Assembly (NCBI GenBank): GCA_021399445.1
Contig: JAJTUQ010000003.1
Span: 3,596,001-3,660,000 of the forward strand
Direction: 5' to 3'
DNA: 64,000 nucleotides
Origin: Xylogone sp. PMI_703
Taxonomy: Eukaryota; Ascomycota; Leotiomycetes
Shown: positions 34,457 to 44,136 of the stretch, in pieces
Numbering within the stretch: position 1 is the first letter of the stretch
How the letters are laid out: every line of letters starts with the position of its first letter
Notes under the pieces: model-generated
Databases searched by the model: none
Seen by the model: the letters and a program-made list of their open reading frames with translations, nothing else
Told to the model about the DNA's origin: nothing
Made by a program: the position numbers and the translations under genes

Positions 34457-35746
34457 ATGTCAACAAAAAGAAAGTTGCCCACCAAGCTGGGCCAGCCTAC
34501 TGTGAAACAATCGGCGCGCTCTGTTGGGAAAGGAAGCCTGGACGAGTCAAGTACTGTCGTTTCTGGCGGCGGGCATGCGCTGAAATCGGGACTGGGCAAA
34601 CAGATCGACACGATTGAGATCTCTGAATCGAGCCAGGATGAGGGCGAGGAGATTGACGAAGAAGAAGAGGAGGATGATAATGACGAAGAAGATAATGATG
34701 GCGCCGAAGACGATGCAGAAAATAAATCCAAAGAAAATCCCGGGGCTGAAGATCTCGATATGAATGACGTGGGTGGAACTCCCAAAAAAGCTGTGTCAGG
34801 AGAAGACGATGAGGAAGATAATGAAGAATCTGCAGAACCAGCTTTTGGAGACCTGGTTCGAGCGAATGGCTTGGAACAGATTGATGTCGCTGGGGCGTTT
34901 GAATCAGGTAACCGCGCCCTGTCTTATGCCCCTCGTCAGAGAACGACGGCTACTTCGGTCGGGACAGTCCTCACACAGGCCTTAAAGACAAATGATACTG
35001 CTTTGTTGGAATCATGTCTTCACAATACAGACGTCAAAATTATCCAGGCCACGATAGAGAGATTGGAGTCGCCTCTTGCAGGAACTCTCTTACAGAAGCT
35101 GGCTGAACGGCTACATAGGAGACCTGGACGGGCTGGAAGCCTGATGATTTGGGTGCAATGGACCATAATCGTACATGGAGGATACTTGGCTACCCAGCCT
35201 GATCTGATTAAGAAGCTCGCTGAGTTACATAGAGTCATCGACCAACGAGCGAGGAGTCTGCAGCCTTTGCTATCTTTGAAAGGCAAGCTAGATCTATTAG
35301 AAGCGCAGCTTCAACTGCGAAAGAGCATGCAAAGTCGCAATCGAGGGTCCGATGATGAATTTGAAGAAGAAGATGAGGCCGTCATCTACGTTGAAGGGCA
35401 AGAAAGCGATGAAGATGATAATGGTGTCGCTATCAACGGCACATCGAATAGGCTCACCAGGAAAGATGTGGACGACATGTCAGGGGACGAGAGCGAGCAA
35501 TCTGAAGACATGCCGCTAACAAACGGGATGGTAGCCGAGTCAGACGAAGAGGAAGAAGACAGTGAAGACGACGAGGATCTCATTGACAATGAAGCCGAGG
35601 AGACCGATGCGGACACGGACGATGAGGCTGAGGTGGACCACGATGACCTGGACTCGCAAGGAGATGAGGAAGAAAGTGACGATGCTGCGCAAGCGCCACC
35701 GCCGAAAATAAAGCGAGTCAACGGCATGTTCTCGAAAAGAGGATAA
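34457..35746 (+). CDS. Utp12-domain ribosome biogenesis protein, Utp5-like
   Basis: Single exon, 429 residues from MSTKRKLPTKLG. Order: basic N-terminus, long Asp/Glu-rich acidic stretch (about 50-130), an all-helical Utp12/CTLH-type domain (about 165-290) with LIESC-like LLESCLHNTDVKIIQATIERL and WVQWTIIVHGGYL, a second acidic region (about 300-415) and a basic C-terminal tail. The closest family is Utp5/WDR43 of the UTP-A complex, which binds nascent pre-rRNA in the nucleolus. The WD40 propeller of yeast Utp5 is absent; upstream sequence offers no room for one in frame. Runs of acidic residues are common in nucleolar proteins. Confidence 0.8.
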   Translation: MSTKRKLPTKLGQPTVKQSARSVGKGSLDESSTVVSGGGHALKSGLGKQIDTIEISESSQDEGEEIDEEEEEDDNDEEDNDGAEDDAENKSKENPGAEDLDMNDVGGTPKKAVSGEDDEEDNEESAEPAFGDLVRANGLEQIDVAGAFESGNRALSYAPRQRTTATSVGTVLTQALKTNDTALLESCLHNTDVKIIQATIERLESPLAGTLLQKLAERLHRRPGRAGSLMIWVQWTIIVHGGYLATQPDLIKKLAELHRVIDQRARSLQPLLSLKGKLDLLEAQLQLRKSMQSRNRGSDDEFEEEDEAVIYVEGQESDEDDNGVAINGTSNRLTRKDVDDMSGDESEQSEDMPLTNGMVAESDEEEEDSEDDEDLIDNEAEETDADTDDEAEVDHDDLDSQGDEEESDDAAQAPPPKIKRVNGMFSKRG

Positions 35747-37198
35747 ACCAGGGAATCCTCTTTCTTTTTCCGCTTTGGTGATTCGGGCGTTGCATAGCTT
35801 TGGCGTTTTGATTCTTGTGAATACTTTTTCCTGCACTTCATAGTGAAATTTTGTTTGAATATGTACTAGAATAGGTCATCGGTTTGTGTGGGTCATGTCT
35901 CATTGGTAGAAATCAGCCTAGATATATTGTCCAAGTCCATGGCCAAAAGAACGAATTGGAATACTGATCCCGGGTCTCGTGGTTTCCTGTGCCTCGTCCA
36001 ATGCTTTTCTTCTCTGCTTCTCTCATACACCGTAGTTCTTCTTGGAGTGTATGGAATGACGCGTACGACTACGTGATAGGAGATGATAGGAACCGGCACT
36101 TGTCTTTTTAAGTCCTGACTCAGGCCGGCCTCCTGCAGCAACATTGGCCCAGGCTGTTCTGTGGCCGAATTGAGCCCCGGGCCCCTTCTAGGCCCTGAAA
36201 GCCACATTTCGCAGCGCTGTATGCGACCGTGAACATGGACCGGACCAGGACTTTATACTTTGCGCCCCATAAAGATAGCTGGAGATTTCTCCGTGGTGTG
36301 TGATTTGTACATCTTCCGTTTCCACTTTGACATCTCGATGTGCGTACGCCAAGCTGTCGACTGCCAGGAACCCGCAGGGCGAGTAAGGTGATCAATGACC
36401 AGAGAACCCCCGGATTTCAGACGAGCGCAAGGATCCTTTCCTAAAATGGCGGCGGCGACGACAAGGCGGGTTCGAGAATAGAACCTGTCGTTTCAGTGCT
36501 GGTCGTGCTCATCCATCATTTTATGCCCTGATGCCCTGGGGCTGGACTTTCCCGCAGAGTGATTACGACGCGCCCCTGGGTGAGAGGCAAGGGAGGGACG
36601 CAATTCCACCAGTCCGGCAACTGCCCTCGTGCCAAATCTCCACTGTTAGTAGCAACATGGGCGGAACCTGCCAAAAAAGCCTGGAAAAAGCTGTGGCTTG
36701 CTACCTGTTAAATGCCAGCCATAATCCCCAATCTTCCAATCTCTCCTGGTCTCGTTTTCATTCTCATTGCCGCTGTCTCTGATTTCGCACTCCGATATCA
36801 ATCATTCAGGTAGCCAGCTGGTTCAGATACGCAATACGATAAGGCTGCAATTCTGTCCTAGCCTGTGTCTCCCGCGGCTCTCTACGATTCGATCCCCTGA
36901 GGCTTGGCCACGTGTCGGATTCCTGTCTTTGGGTTCTTGGCTCGAGGGTAAGCAGCGTTCTAACGGGCTATTGGGCGCCCCCATCACTCGGCGCCTTGGC
37001 AACGTTCTCTTCAACACCTAGGCAAGGCTGCAAATCAGCCTTCTCATTATAGCTTTTCCGCTCTGTCAAGCTTCATTGAGAAATTTTGCTTGTATGTTGA
37101 TGCTTCCAATAGGGTAGCTGGCTAGGAGCGAGGCGAATTGGTGTTGGTCGCCAACCTACTGCCAGCCTCAGGCTTCCATAGTTCCCAAAGCAGCTTCA
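35747..37198. other. intergenic region between the UTP5-like and SGNH-like genes
   Basis: It holds the 3' UTR of the UTP5-like gene and the promoter of the next gene. The part from 36100 on is GC-rich and contains short overlapping open frames without similarity to known proteins. No RNA gene was found; a GGTTCGA string at about 36465 lacks a tRNA cloverleaf around it. Confidence 0.5.
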
Positions 37199-38572
37199 AT
37201 GAGGCTTCACAGTCGCCTCGGCGCTTCGCTGCTGCTCTCCTTACTCTCTCTGGTTACAGTTGTTCTATTACTTCCTCGCTCAAATATTGGCTCAAAACTA
37301 CAGGAAGTTGCTCTGAGCAAGGATTATAAGAACTTGTGGAACTGGGTCTCACAGGATGATCTTGACGGCGGAGATGGTCTCAGATTGGTGGTTTTTGGAA
37401 ACTCATGGGCTGATGACATCGTCGAGGAGGGTGATACGGGGAAAGGGATAAGTTGGGTCAAAGTCCTATGTCATGAGGTATGTCTTTTTATCCAGAAATA
37501 TTGTTTGATTATACAACGAGATTGTTTTGGATCAAGCTAACACAGCATATAGATAAAGTGCTCTTCTTATCTCAATTTCGCTACTTCTCGCCCTGCTCAA
37601 TCTTCTCCCGCCGGGCTTACGCCACCTGGAGCTTTGATGTCAAATAAGCTCTATAAAGCATCTATTGCCGAGTATACTACTGCTGCAGGAAAGGCGCCAC
37701 CAAAATCCAAGCCTGACATTCTGCCGGACCTGGCCAGCCAGGTTCAAAAATACGTCTCTCTACCGGCTCCAAATCCACCGCCTGCGGATACAATATTCGT
37801 AGTAGAATTTGGAATATGGGATATCTATTACTTCGCAAGCCTTGACTACCTTGCTGGCCAGAGCTTGACGGATATGTCAATCGCAGAGATGTTTCGTCAG
37901 CTCGACATCCTCTATGACCATCACTACTCTGCAGTGTCAGCTCAAGCCAAAGATTCAAACTCTTCATTAGAAGGACAAGATGGTGAACTGCGGACCTTCC
38001 GAGTCATCATTCCAAAACTATTTGACCCAACTCTACTTCCAGGGTGGCTGTCGCAGAGAGATCTGCCCACTCCGCCAAGCAGTATAGCAGAACAGCAAAA
38101 AAATGCAGTCTATCTAACCGCCAGGTGGAACCTCAATCTGGAAAATGGGCTAATAAACTGGGTGAAAGGTAAGCCCATTGATGATTCTGGTTGGTCGCAG
38201 TTCGGAGATGAAGAAGGAGATAAACCACCGCCTGCTATCACGAGAGAGATAATCTACTACGACACAGACAAGTATTTAACTGGTATTCTTGTTGAACACC
38301 AGCTTCAAGATGTCAATCTTACCGATGCAAGAGGGCTAGGCGCTCAGGAGAGACTTTTTGAGAATACATACACGCCTTGCAAGAGAGGAGTCGATGATTC
38401 AATTGAAAGTGGTGATGTCGAAGTAGTCAGTGGCCAGTGGGTTTGCCAGCGCCCAGAAGATTACCTTTTCTGGGATGAATTTGCGCTTGGAAATGTAGCA
38501 AATGAAGCAATTGGTAAAGAGGTGGCTGGAATGGTGAAGAACGGGAATACTTTCCGTGCTTCCAAATCTTGA
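37199..38572 (+). CDS. SGNH-hydrolase-like membrane-anchored protein
   Basis: Two exons, 37199-37477 and 37553-38572 (75-bp intron, GTATGT...ATAG), 432 residues. A hydrophobic segment (about 8-27) after MRLHSR suggests a signal anchor or signal peptide. VVFGNSWAD (about 64-72) matches block I of SGNH/GDSL esterases, with Ser69 as candidate nucleophile (Asn replaces the usual Asp before it). FVVEFGIWD resembles block III. The expected C-terminal DxxH motif is replaced by FWDEFALGNVANEAIG, so the usual catalytic His is not seen. It may be a lipase/esterase relative with altered or lost catalysis, probably in the secretory pathway. Confidence 0.75.
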
Positions 38573-38966
38573 CATCTTGAGGAGTTAGGTTTGTCTTTCT
38601 TAGTATCTGGATTGGCGTTTTCAAGGTGATATCTTCGGGTTCGAAGATTCCCCTTTCGGACTGGACAAGTTTATACCTTCTGATTTAAGGGGTAGATCTC
38701 TAAGTTTTGCGATTTTAAGTCACAGCTGCATTTTGGGTCTGGGAAAACATGGGGGAGATAAAATATATAATATCCCATAAACACTACAGCATTATGACTC
38801 AGTATAATATTTTACCGGCAATACAGCAATATCCTATTACTTTTCAATCAATAAATGCCCGATTCCCCAGTTATGTAATTCAGCATAATAACATCACCTG
38901 AATAATAGGGGCAGTATATACACGTGACGCGGCCGCACATACAACAACCTCACACGTGATATCAAG
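38573..38966. other. intergenic region between the SGNH-like and TrhO-type genes
   Basis: AT-rich, 394 bases. A perfect 7-bp hairpin (ATCTTCG 38631-38637, CGAAGAT 38642-38648) lies in the 3' UTR of the SGNH-like gene. Two CACGTGA boxes end the interval. Confidence 0.5.
38921..38960. promoter_or_regulatory. paired Cbf1-type boxes (CACGTGA x2)
   Basis: CACGTGAC at 38921-38928 and CACGTGAT at 38953-38960 both match RTCACRTG exactly on the reverse strand. They are 32 bases apart, about three helical turns. The second ends only 6 bases before the ATG at 38967, hinting that translation may start further downstream. Confidence 0.55.
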
Positions 38967-40328
38967 ATGCAAACTACAATCAGAAGTTCCTTCTTTCATT
39001 TACATGCCACCCCAAGAGCTATGAAGTCAACTCGTCTTCCAAAAGGAGAATCAGACCCCGTAACTTTTACCTGCACATGTCCTGCCTCAGCTGATGGCAC
39101 GGTTCTGCTCTTCTATCGGTACTATACGGCCCCACCATCCCTCCCAGCTACATATCAAGAGCAGCAAGCTCTAGATCTCGAAGCCCTAGCAGCATGGCAT
39201 AAAGTCCAGACAACCAGACTTAATATAGGAGGAAAGATAAGGATTGCCAAGGAAGGATTTAACATTACCGTCGGTGGGACGAGAGAGGAGATTAATCTCT
39301 ACATCCAAGCCTGTCTCTCGCACTGGAGCTTCGCAGGATTAGACCTCACGACTGAAGAACGACAGAAAGATTTCTTCAAACCAAGCGAAGGAGCATGTGC
39401 GTGTGCATTTGGTGGCGCACCAGCAAGCGTTCAGATCAAATCCGAGATCACGCCTATGGGCGTCACGGAATACCTCCCGTCCACATGGGACAAAGTCGAA
39501 GCGCTGCCTCCGGCCGTTTTCCATGAGAGGTGCAAAGCGCAGTCAAGTCTCTTACTCGATGTGAGGAATTACTACGAGTCGAGAATTGGGTACTTTGTGG
39601 ATCCCAAAACCGGTCAACCTGCAGTAAGACCACCGATTCGGAGGTTCTCGCAGTTTCCTCAGTTCGTGAAGAGAGGCCTGTTTGACTCCCTTGCTCCCAA
39701 ATCTGTGAGGGATGGAGAGCAGGGTGGGAGACAGATACTGACGTACTGCACGGGTGGTATTAGATGTGAGAAGGGAGTACGATGGATGCAAGAGAATGCT
39801 GAGATGAGGGACAATGATAGGATTTTCACTTTGAAGGGTGGTATTGCGGCGTATTTGACATGGATGGATGAGGAGATCGCACAAGGAAGAAAAGCTGCCG
39901 AGGAGTCTCTGTTCCGGGGGCGTAATTACGTTTTTGATGCCAGAGGATCTACGAGCCTGAGTTCAGAGACCATGGATCCGGTTTCGAGATGTCATGTGTG
40001 TGGCGAATTGAGTGACAGACTGAGCAAGTGTCGTTCTAAGGGATGCCATCTCGTTCTTGTGGTCTGTTCTCAGTGCGAGGTAGGTTCAGATCCTAGGTGC
40101 TGTGAGAATTGTCTCGACCTGGACGCTTCTGCGGATGATGCTACAAGTAAAGGACCTCGACCGATTTGTGCTTGTGAGAAGGAGAGAGAAGCCATGTTAT
40201 GGGGTTCTAGCCAACCAAATCCACAAAAGGGCAAAAGAAGGAAAGCTACCTGGAAAAAGGAGACCCCTTCAGTGCAGCAGGTGGATTTCGAGGCCAAATC
40301 CCTGAGCATGCTGAAGCTTGAAGCTTGA
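38967..40328 (+). CDS. TrhO/YceA-type rhodanese (tRNA uridine hydroxylase family)
   Basis: Single exon, 453 residues. The N-terminal UPF0176 domain has LLFYRYYTAP (about 47-56) and GGKIRIAKEGFNITVGG (about 88-104). The rhodanese domain follows (SLLLDVRNYYESRIG) with the active loop TYCTGGIRCEKG; Cys261 is the expected catalytic residue and Cys267 is also conserved. The C-terminus has a Cys-rich metal-binding segment (CHVC, CRSKGC, CSQC, CCENC). Bacterial TrhO makes 5-hydroxyuridine at tRNA position 34; a eukaryotic function is inferred only. The first 18 residues are basic and could be a targeting sequence, but a second ATG at 39021 (MKSTRLPKGE) is equally plausible as start. Confidence 0.85.
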   Translation: MQTTIRSSFFHLHATPRAMKSTRLPKGESDPVTFTCTCPASADGTVLLFYRYYTAPPSLPATYQEQQALDLEALAAWHKVQTTRLNIGGKIRIAKEGFNITVGGTREEINLYIQACLSHWSFAGLDLTTEERQKDFFKPSEGACACAFGGAPASVQIKSEITPMGVTEYLPSTWDKVEALPPAVFHERCKAQSSLLLDVRNYYESRIGYFVDPKTGQPAVRPPIRRFSQFPQFVKRGLFDSLAPKSVRDGEQGGRQILTYCTGGIRCEKGVRWMQENAEMRDNDRIFTLKGGIAAYLTWMDEEIAQGRKAAEESLFRGRNYVFDARGSTSLSSETMDPVSRCHVCGELSDRLSKCRSKGCHLVLVVCSQCEVGSDPRCCENCLDLDASADDATSKGPRPICACEKEREAMLWGSSQPNPQKGKRRKATWKKETPSVQQVDFEAKSLSMLKLEA

Positions 40329-40892
40329 ATGATTAAGAGTTAAAATTGGCCTTGATATATCCATCTATTACGGATAGAGGAGCAAACACCTTTAATGAGA
40401 TTATAATATCTGGATACTGATACCTCCGTTATGAAAAGGGTGTGAAATTTTGATCCCTTGTTGTCTATAGACATGGAATGGAAACGACTCACAATAATGA
40501 GTCTGAATTATATTTGATCGAGTGTTTATGCCTCTAAAGGGGACCATGCTAGTTTATGTATAATATCCAGATACATCCAATAAAGGTTCATATTCCATCC
40601 GTGCTAGTTCAACCCCATACCCTAGCTTCGTCAGCTCTAGTTAGCCCTAGACACCATTTGAGATGTGTGGAAGAAAATTTCCAAATGTCTCACGCTAAAG
40701 AAACAACAGTATTATCATATACAAGAGCGTGAGTCTACATAATATTATGCTCGGCTTTGGTGATTAAGAGCCAATTATATATGTTCCAATTAGTCAAGTT
40801 GTAGCCCTGATGAAGTATATCAATCAAGATTGACTGTAAATCATCGTGGCAAGAATATCGTGTAGTTGATATAGTGACCTATTATAACAGGT
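40329..40892. other. convergent 3' region, TrhO-type gene (+) and Zn2Cys6 gene (-)
   Basis: 564 AT-rich bases between two stop codons. They presumably hold both 3' UTRs. Nothing else is seen. Confidence 0.5.
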
Positions 40893-43300
40893 CTACGGCG
40901 GTATCTGATTGAATTCCATCCACGGGCCTTGCGTCCAATCAATGCCATTTAGCCAATCCATACAATCGGCTTCATCTAAGGGGGGGAAGATCGATTCAGG
41001 TGGAATGCTGTGCTGGTCATTCCTTGTTGTACTGTCTTCCCGTTCTTCAAGCACATGATCCATAATCCTTCCAATAACTTTGTTTAATCGCGTGGCCAGT
41101 TTATAATTGCCGTGTGTAGGTCTAATCCACTCCAAGAACCCCTTGAACATCATTAATTTCTGGATTGCATCAGATCGAGAGAATCTCAATGAGCTCTGGC
41201 TGGGTTTCTTGGACTGCTTAAGCAATTCGACGCATATAACGCCGGCGCTCGGCACTCCATAGCAGGTCACCTAAAGAATTAGCTCATGTAGAAGAGATAG
41301 GGTCTATAACTAGTAACTTACAAACCAGTCAAACTGATAATAGAAGTCTAGAAGTAGATCTCTCTTGAGCCAGAACATGTTAGTAATGTCCATAATCTCC
41401 ATGGAAACATCTAAAAGAGTTTGACCATCTGTCAACCCCCGAGAAACCGCCACACGGTCAATAAGGAACCTGCATTGCAAAAACTCGAGCATAAACACCG
41501 CTTGCATTAGTAACAATTTTCCGGTGCTGGGTTTAGGTTTTCCTTCTCCATCATAATATTTGGCTTGCTCGGGGGCCGAAGTGTAAATCTCCTGACACCT
41601 TCGGTGCAAATCACTAGACTAAATGAGCTTTAATTAACTACAAAGGCAGCGTGCCATACCTGATGCCTGCAGTTGTCAGATGAACATTGATACCGAGGGA
41701 TATCTCCAAGATCTCTTCTCGTATAGGCGCTAATAGTGATATAACTCGGTGCGAGGTCACCTGCGAGAAATTTCCTTGAGTGTTCCACCCGTTACTATCC
41801 AATTTCGTAACTGCTAGTGCCAGTCCATCTCTTGGTCCGAAGAGTTCATTATCATCTAGATCTAAAGGAAGCTGAAAATGGCAGTAGAGTCTAGTCAAAC
41901 CCGGTGGCACTCCTGTCAAGGAGCAATGGACCTTATCTATGTGATATATTGAACAGAATACTCGTCTGCGGTATTCAGTAGCAGGTGTGGCTTGACTTGG
42001 ATCAGAGTCAGGAATCCTATGGAGGCCAGCCGCTATGGTAGTCGTGATCATATCGGCATGGCGACGTCGGGAAGAATAATCTAATAAGGAGTTAACTGCG
42101 GCCCTAGAAAATTGCTTTGGACTTACCTTCATCCCCTAAACAGGTGCTCTCCAGAACCAGAATACTAATGGTCAAGGCAGCAACGAACTCATTGACCGTA
42201 TCAGTGCACTCACACATCTTAAGGCATATACCCGCACATTCTTTCATTCTCCACGCAGCCTCCTTTCTATTTCGCCCGTAGACCCCTGGAGCCTTTAGAG
42301 CAGGATCCCGTTCTTGCAGAGACAGAAAGGCCAAGCCAAAGAAGCAGAACAACAATCCAAGCACTTCCAATCGCATATTAAAACCCGTGATAGTATTTAA
42401 CCATTCTAACCCATCTACAGGAGCCGGTAGTAGCGGAGATCCTTCATTTTTGAAAAGTATTTTAGCAATTATACCCAATTGGTCTGGTGTACGAGGTACT
42501 TGAAGATGTGCTTCAAATGACGACCATATAGAAGAATTGCAGTGTCGTATCATAATCTCGTTCAGAGATATATCGTATAAGATGCAATCGAATGTATCAA
42601 TTAGGCGCTGGCATACCTCTTTAGGAGGTATATTTTGCAATGCTTTCACTACAAAATCTATTCGAGTACTCGGCGCTGTGGATATGCGCGTGCCGAGTAT
42701 CGATTCCCCAAACTCCGAGTCAGAGGGGTTTGGTCCATATTCGCCAACATCTAATAAGTCTCCTTGAAATTTTGCTCGGTGTTCATTGAAGACAGCTAGG
42801 AAGCTAGTTGGGCCGTGATAAGTAGAGGAACGCTGAACAACCGTGTCCCCAGAGCCTGATGAGCCAGGGCTAATGATTGTATTGCTTCCCTCATTAGCAT
42901 AACGTATCTCTGACAAGGTTCTTTGACGCCCAGTATCTTCGCATGGAGGCGTGTTGAGAGTCTTCGACGATCTCAAGTCCGAGTAACCAACATTCTCCAT
43001 ATTAGGGAGGTTGGTAGCTGTCTCAGTAACAGCTATCATATGAGAGGGATATTCGCTGGAGTTCAATGCGTCTGGAGTTGACACAAATCCTGTCCGCCCG
43101 TTTACTAACTCCGGCCCAGCTGTAGGTTTGGGTCGTGTCATGGGTGCTGGGTGATATATACAAGCCGATGTCATTTTCCTTCTCACACAACGTCCACAGA
43201 ACGGGACAGAATGGTCGCAAGCCATCTTGCCCTTTCGACATGGTTCACAGGCTTGCTGCTTACCATTTCGGCGGCGACCAATACTTTGATATTGTAGCAT
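40893..43300 (-). CDS. Zn2Cys6 fungal-type transcription factor
   Basis: Four exons: 43300-42127, 42080-41660, 41613-41322 and 41270-40893; 754 residues. The binuclear zinc cluster has C18-x2-C21-x6-C28-x6-C35-x2-C38-x8-C47, preceded by basic GRRRNGK. A Ser/Thr-rich linker leads to a long helical middle region with SSRRRHADM and LHRRCQEIYTSAPEQAKY, typical of the fungal transcription factor regulatory domain. The C-terminus is acidic and aromatic (DEADCMDWLNGIDW), a plausible activation segment. The three introns are 46, 46 and 51 bp. The target pathway is unknown; no biosynthetic cluster surrounds it. Confidence 0.88.
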
Positions 43301-44136
43301 GGCTGAGCCATAGGGACATTCAACTAGCCAACTGCAAAGTCGAGATTTATTGAAATTGAATCCTTCGTGATTAAGGTATTCAAACGGAGTCGATTTCTTA
43401 ATAGGTAAAAGACAGACACAAGCACCGTTCTTCGATCAAGAAACCCTAATAGGCTTAGAGATTCCCCAATGAAGATATCGAATCCCTACTCTCCGTCATG
43501 GTTTTGTAAGGTCAAAATTGAAAATGTACCTATCTTTACAGTGTACACAGTGTACACAGTGGACATATATTAGTAGTACAAAAGCTTGAGATGAGATATG
43601 AGCTCAGAATTTGAGTATGAAATAGGGAAAGGGTGAGGCTAAAAGGATGAAGGTGACTAACATTTGACATATACATTGTGCAGCCTCATAATTAAGGCGT
43701 AAATTTCATATCTCCTACCTGATCTACTTTACTGGGTTGTCGGTTTTTATTTTCTATTTAAATAGAGAAACAGTTGTTATTAAGCATTTAGAGAGCCTAA
43801 TAGGTATATAGCTGTATATATAAGAAGTATGCAGTAAAAGCTGCAAATTGTGGAGTTTGATTGGCTGAACATGGATTGACTTAAGTATAGGCAGCACTAC
43901 ACCAAATTTCCAAAGTATTTTTACTTCTTTTCATCCTATTGTTCTTTAATCTTACATCAGTGTTTCTTTTGTACTTTTCCATTTTTCTGGTTAGTACATA
44001 TCTTATTCCAGTTAACAATTGCTATTCGATGATTGTCTTTAATCTATCTTATTTGATAGTCAGGCGGGCGGTATAGCACTAATAGCTTACACGAACGCAA
44101 GTGGATGATCTATCACAATAGTATATCTTGTCTAAT
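43301..44136. other. promoter of the Zn2Cys6 gene / 3' side of the aminotransferase gene
   Basis: 836 AT-rich bases. The notable element is a threefold 9-bp tandem repeat at 43538-43564. No coding sequence is seen. Confidence 0.5.
43538..43564. repeat. 9-bp tandem repeat x3
   Basis: ACAGTGTAC twice, then ACAGTGGAC, head to tail. The junctions create GTGTACAC palindromes. It lies about 240 bases upstream of the transcription factor start codon, so it could be a regulator-binding array. Confidence 0.6.

Noticed and set aside
36461..36490. GGTTCGA string resembling a tRNA B box
   Set aside because: No A box, acceptor stem or anticodon arm can be drawn around it.
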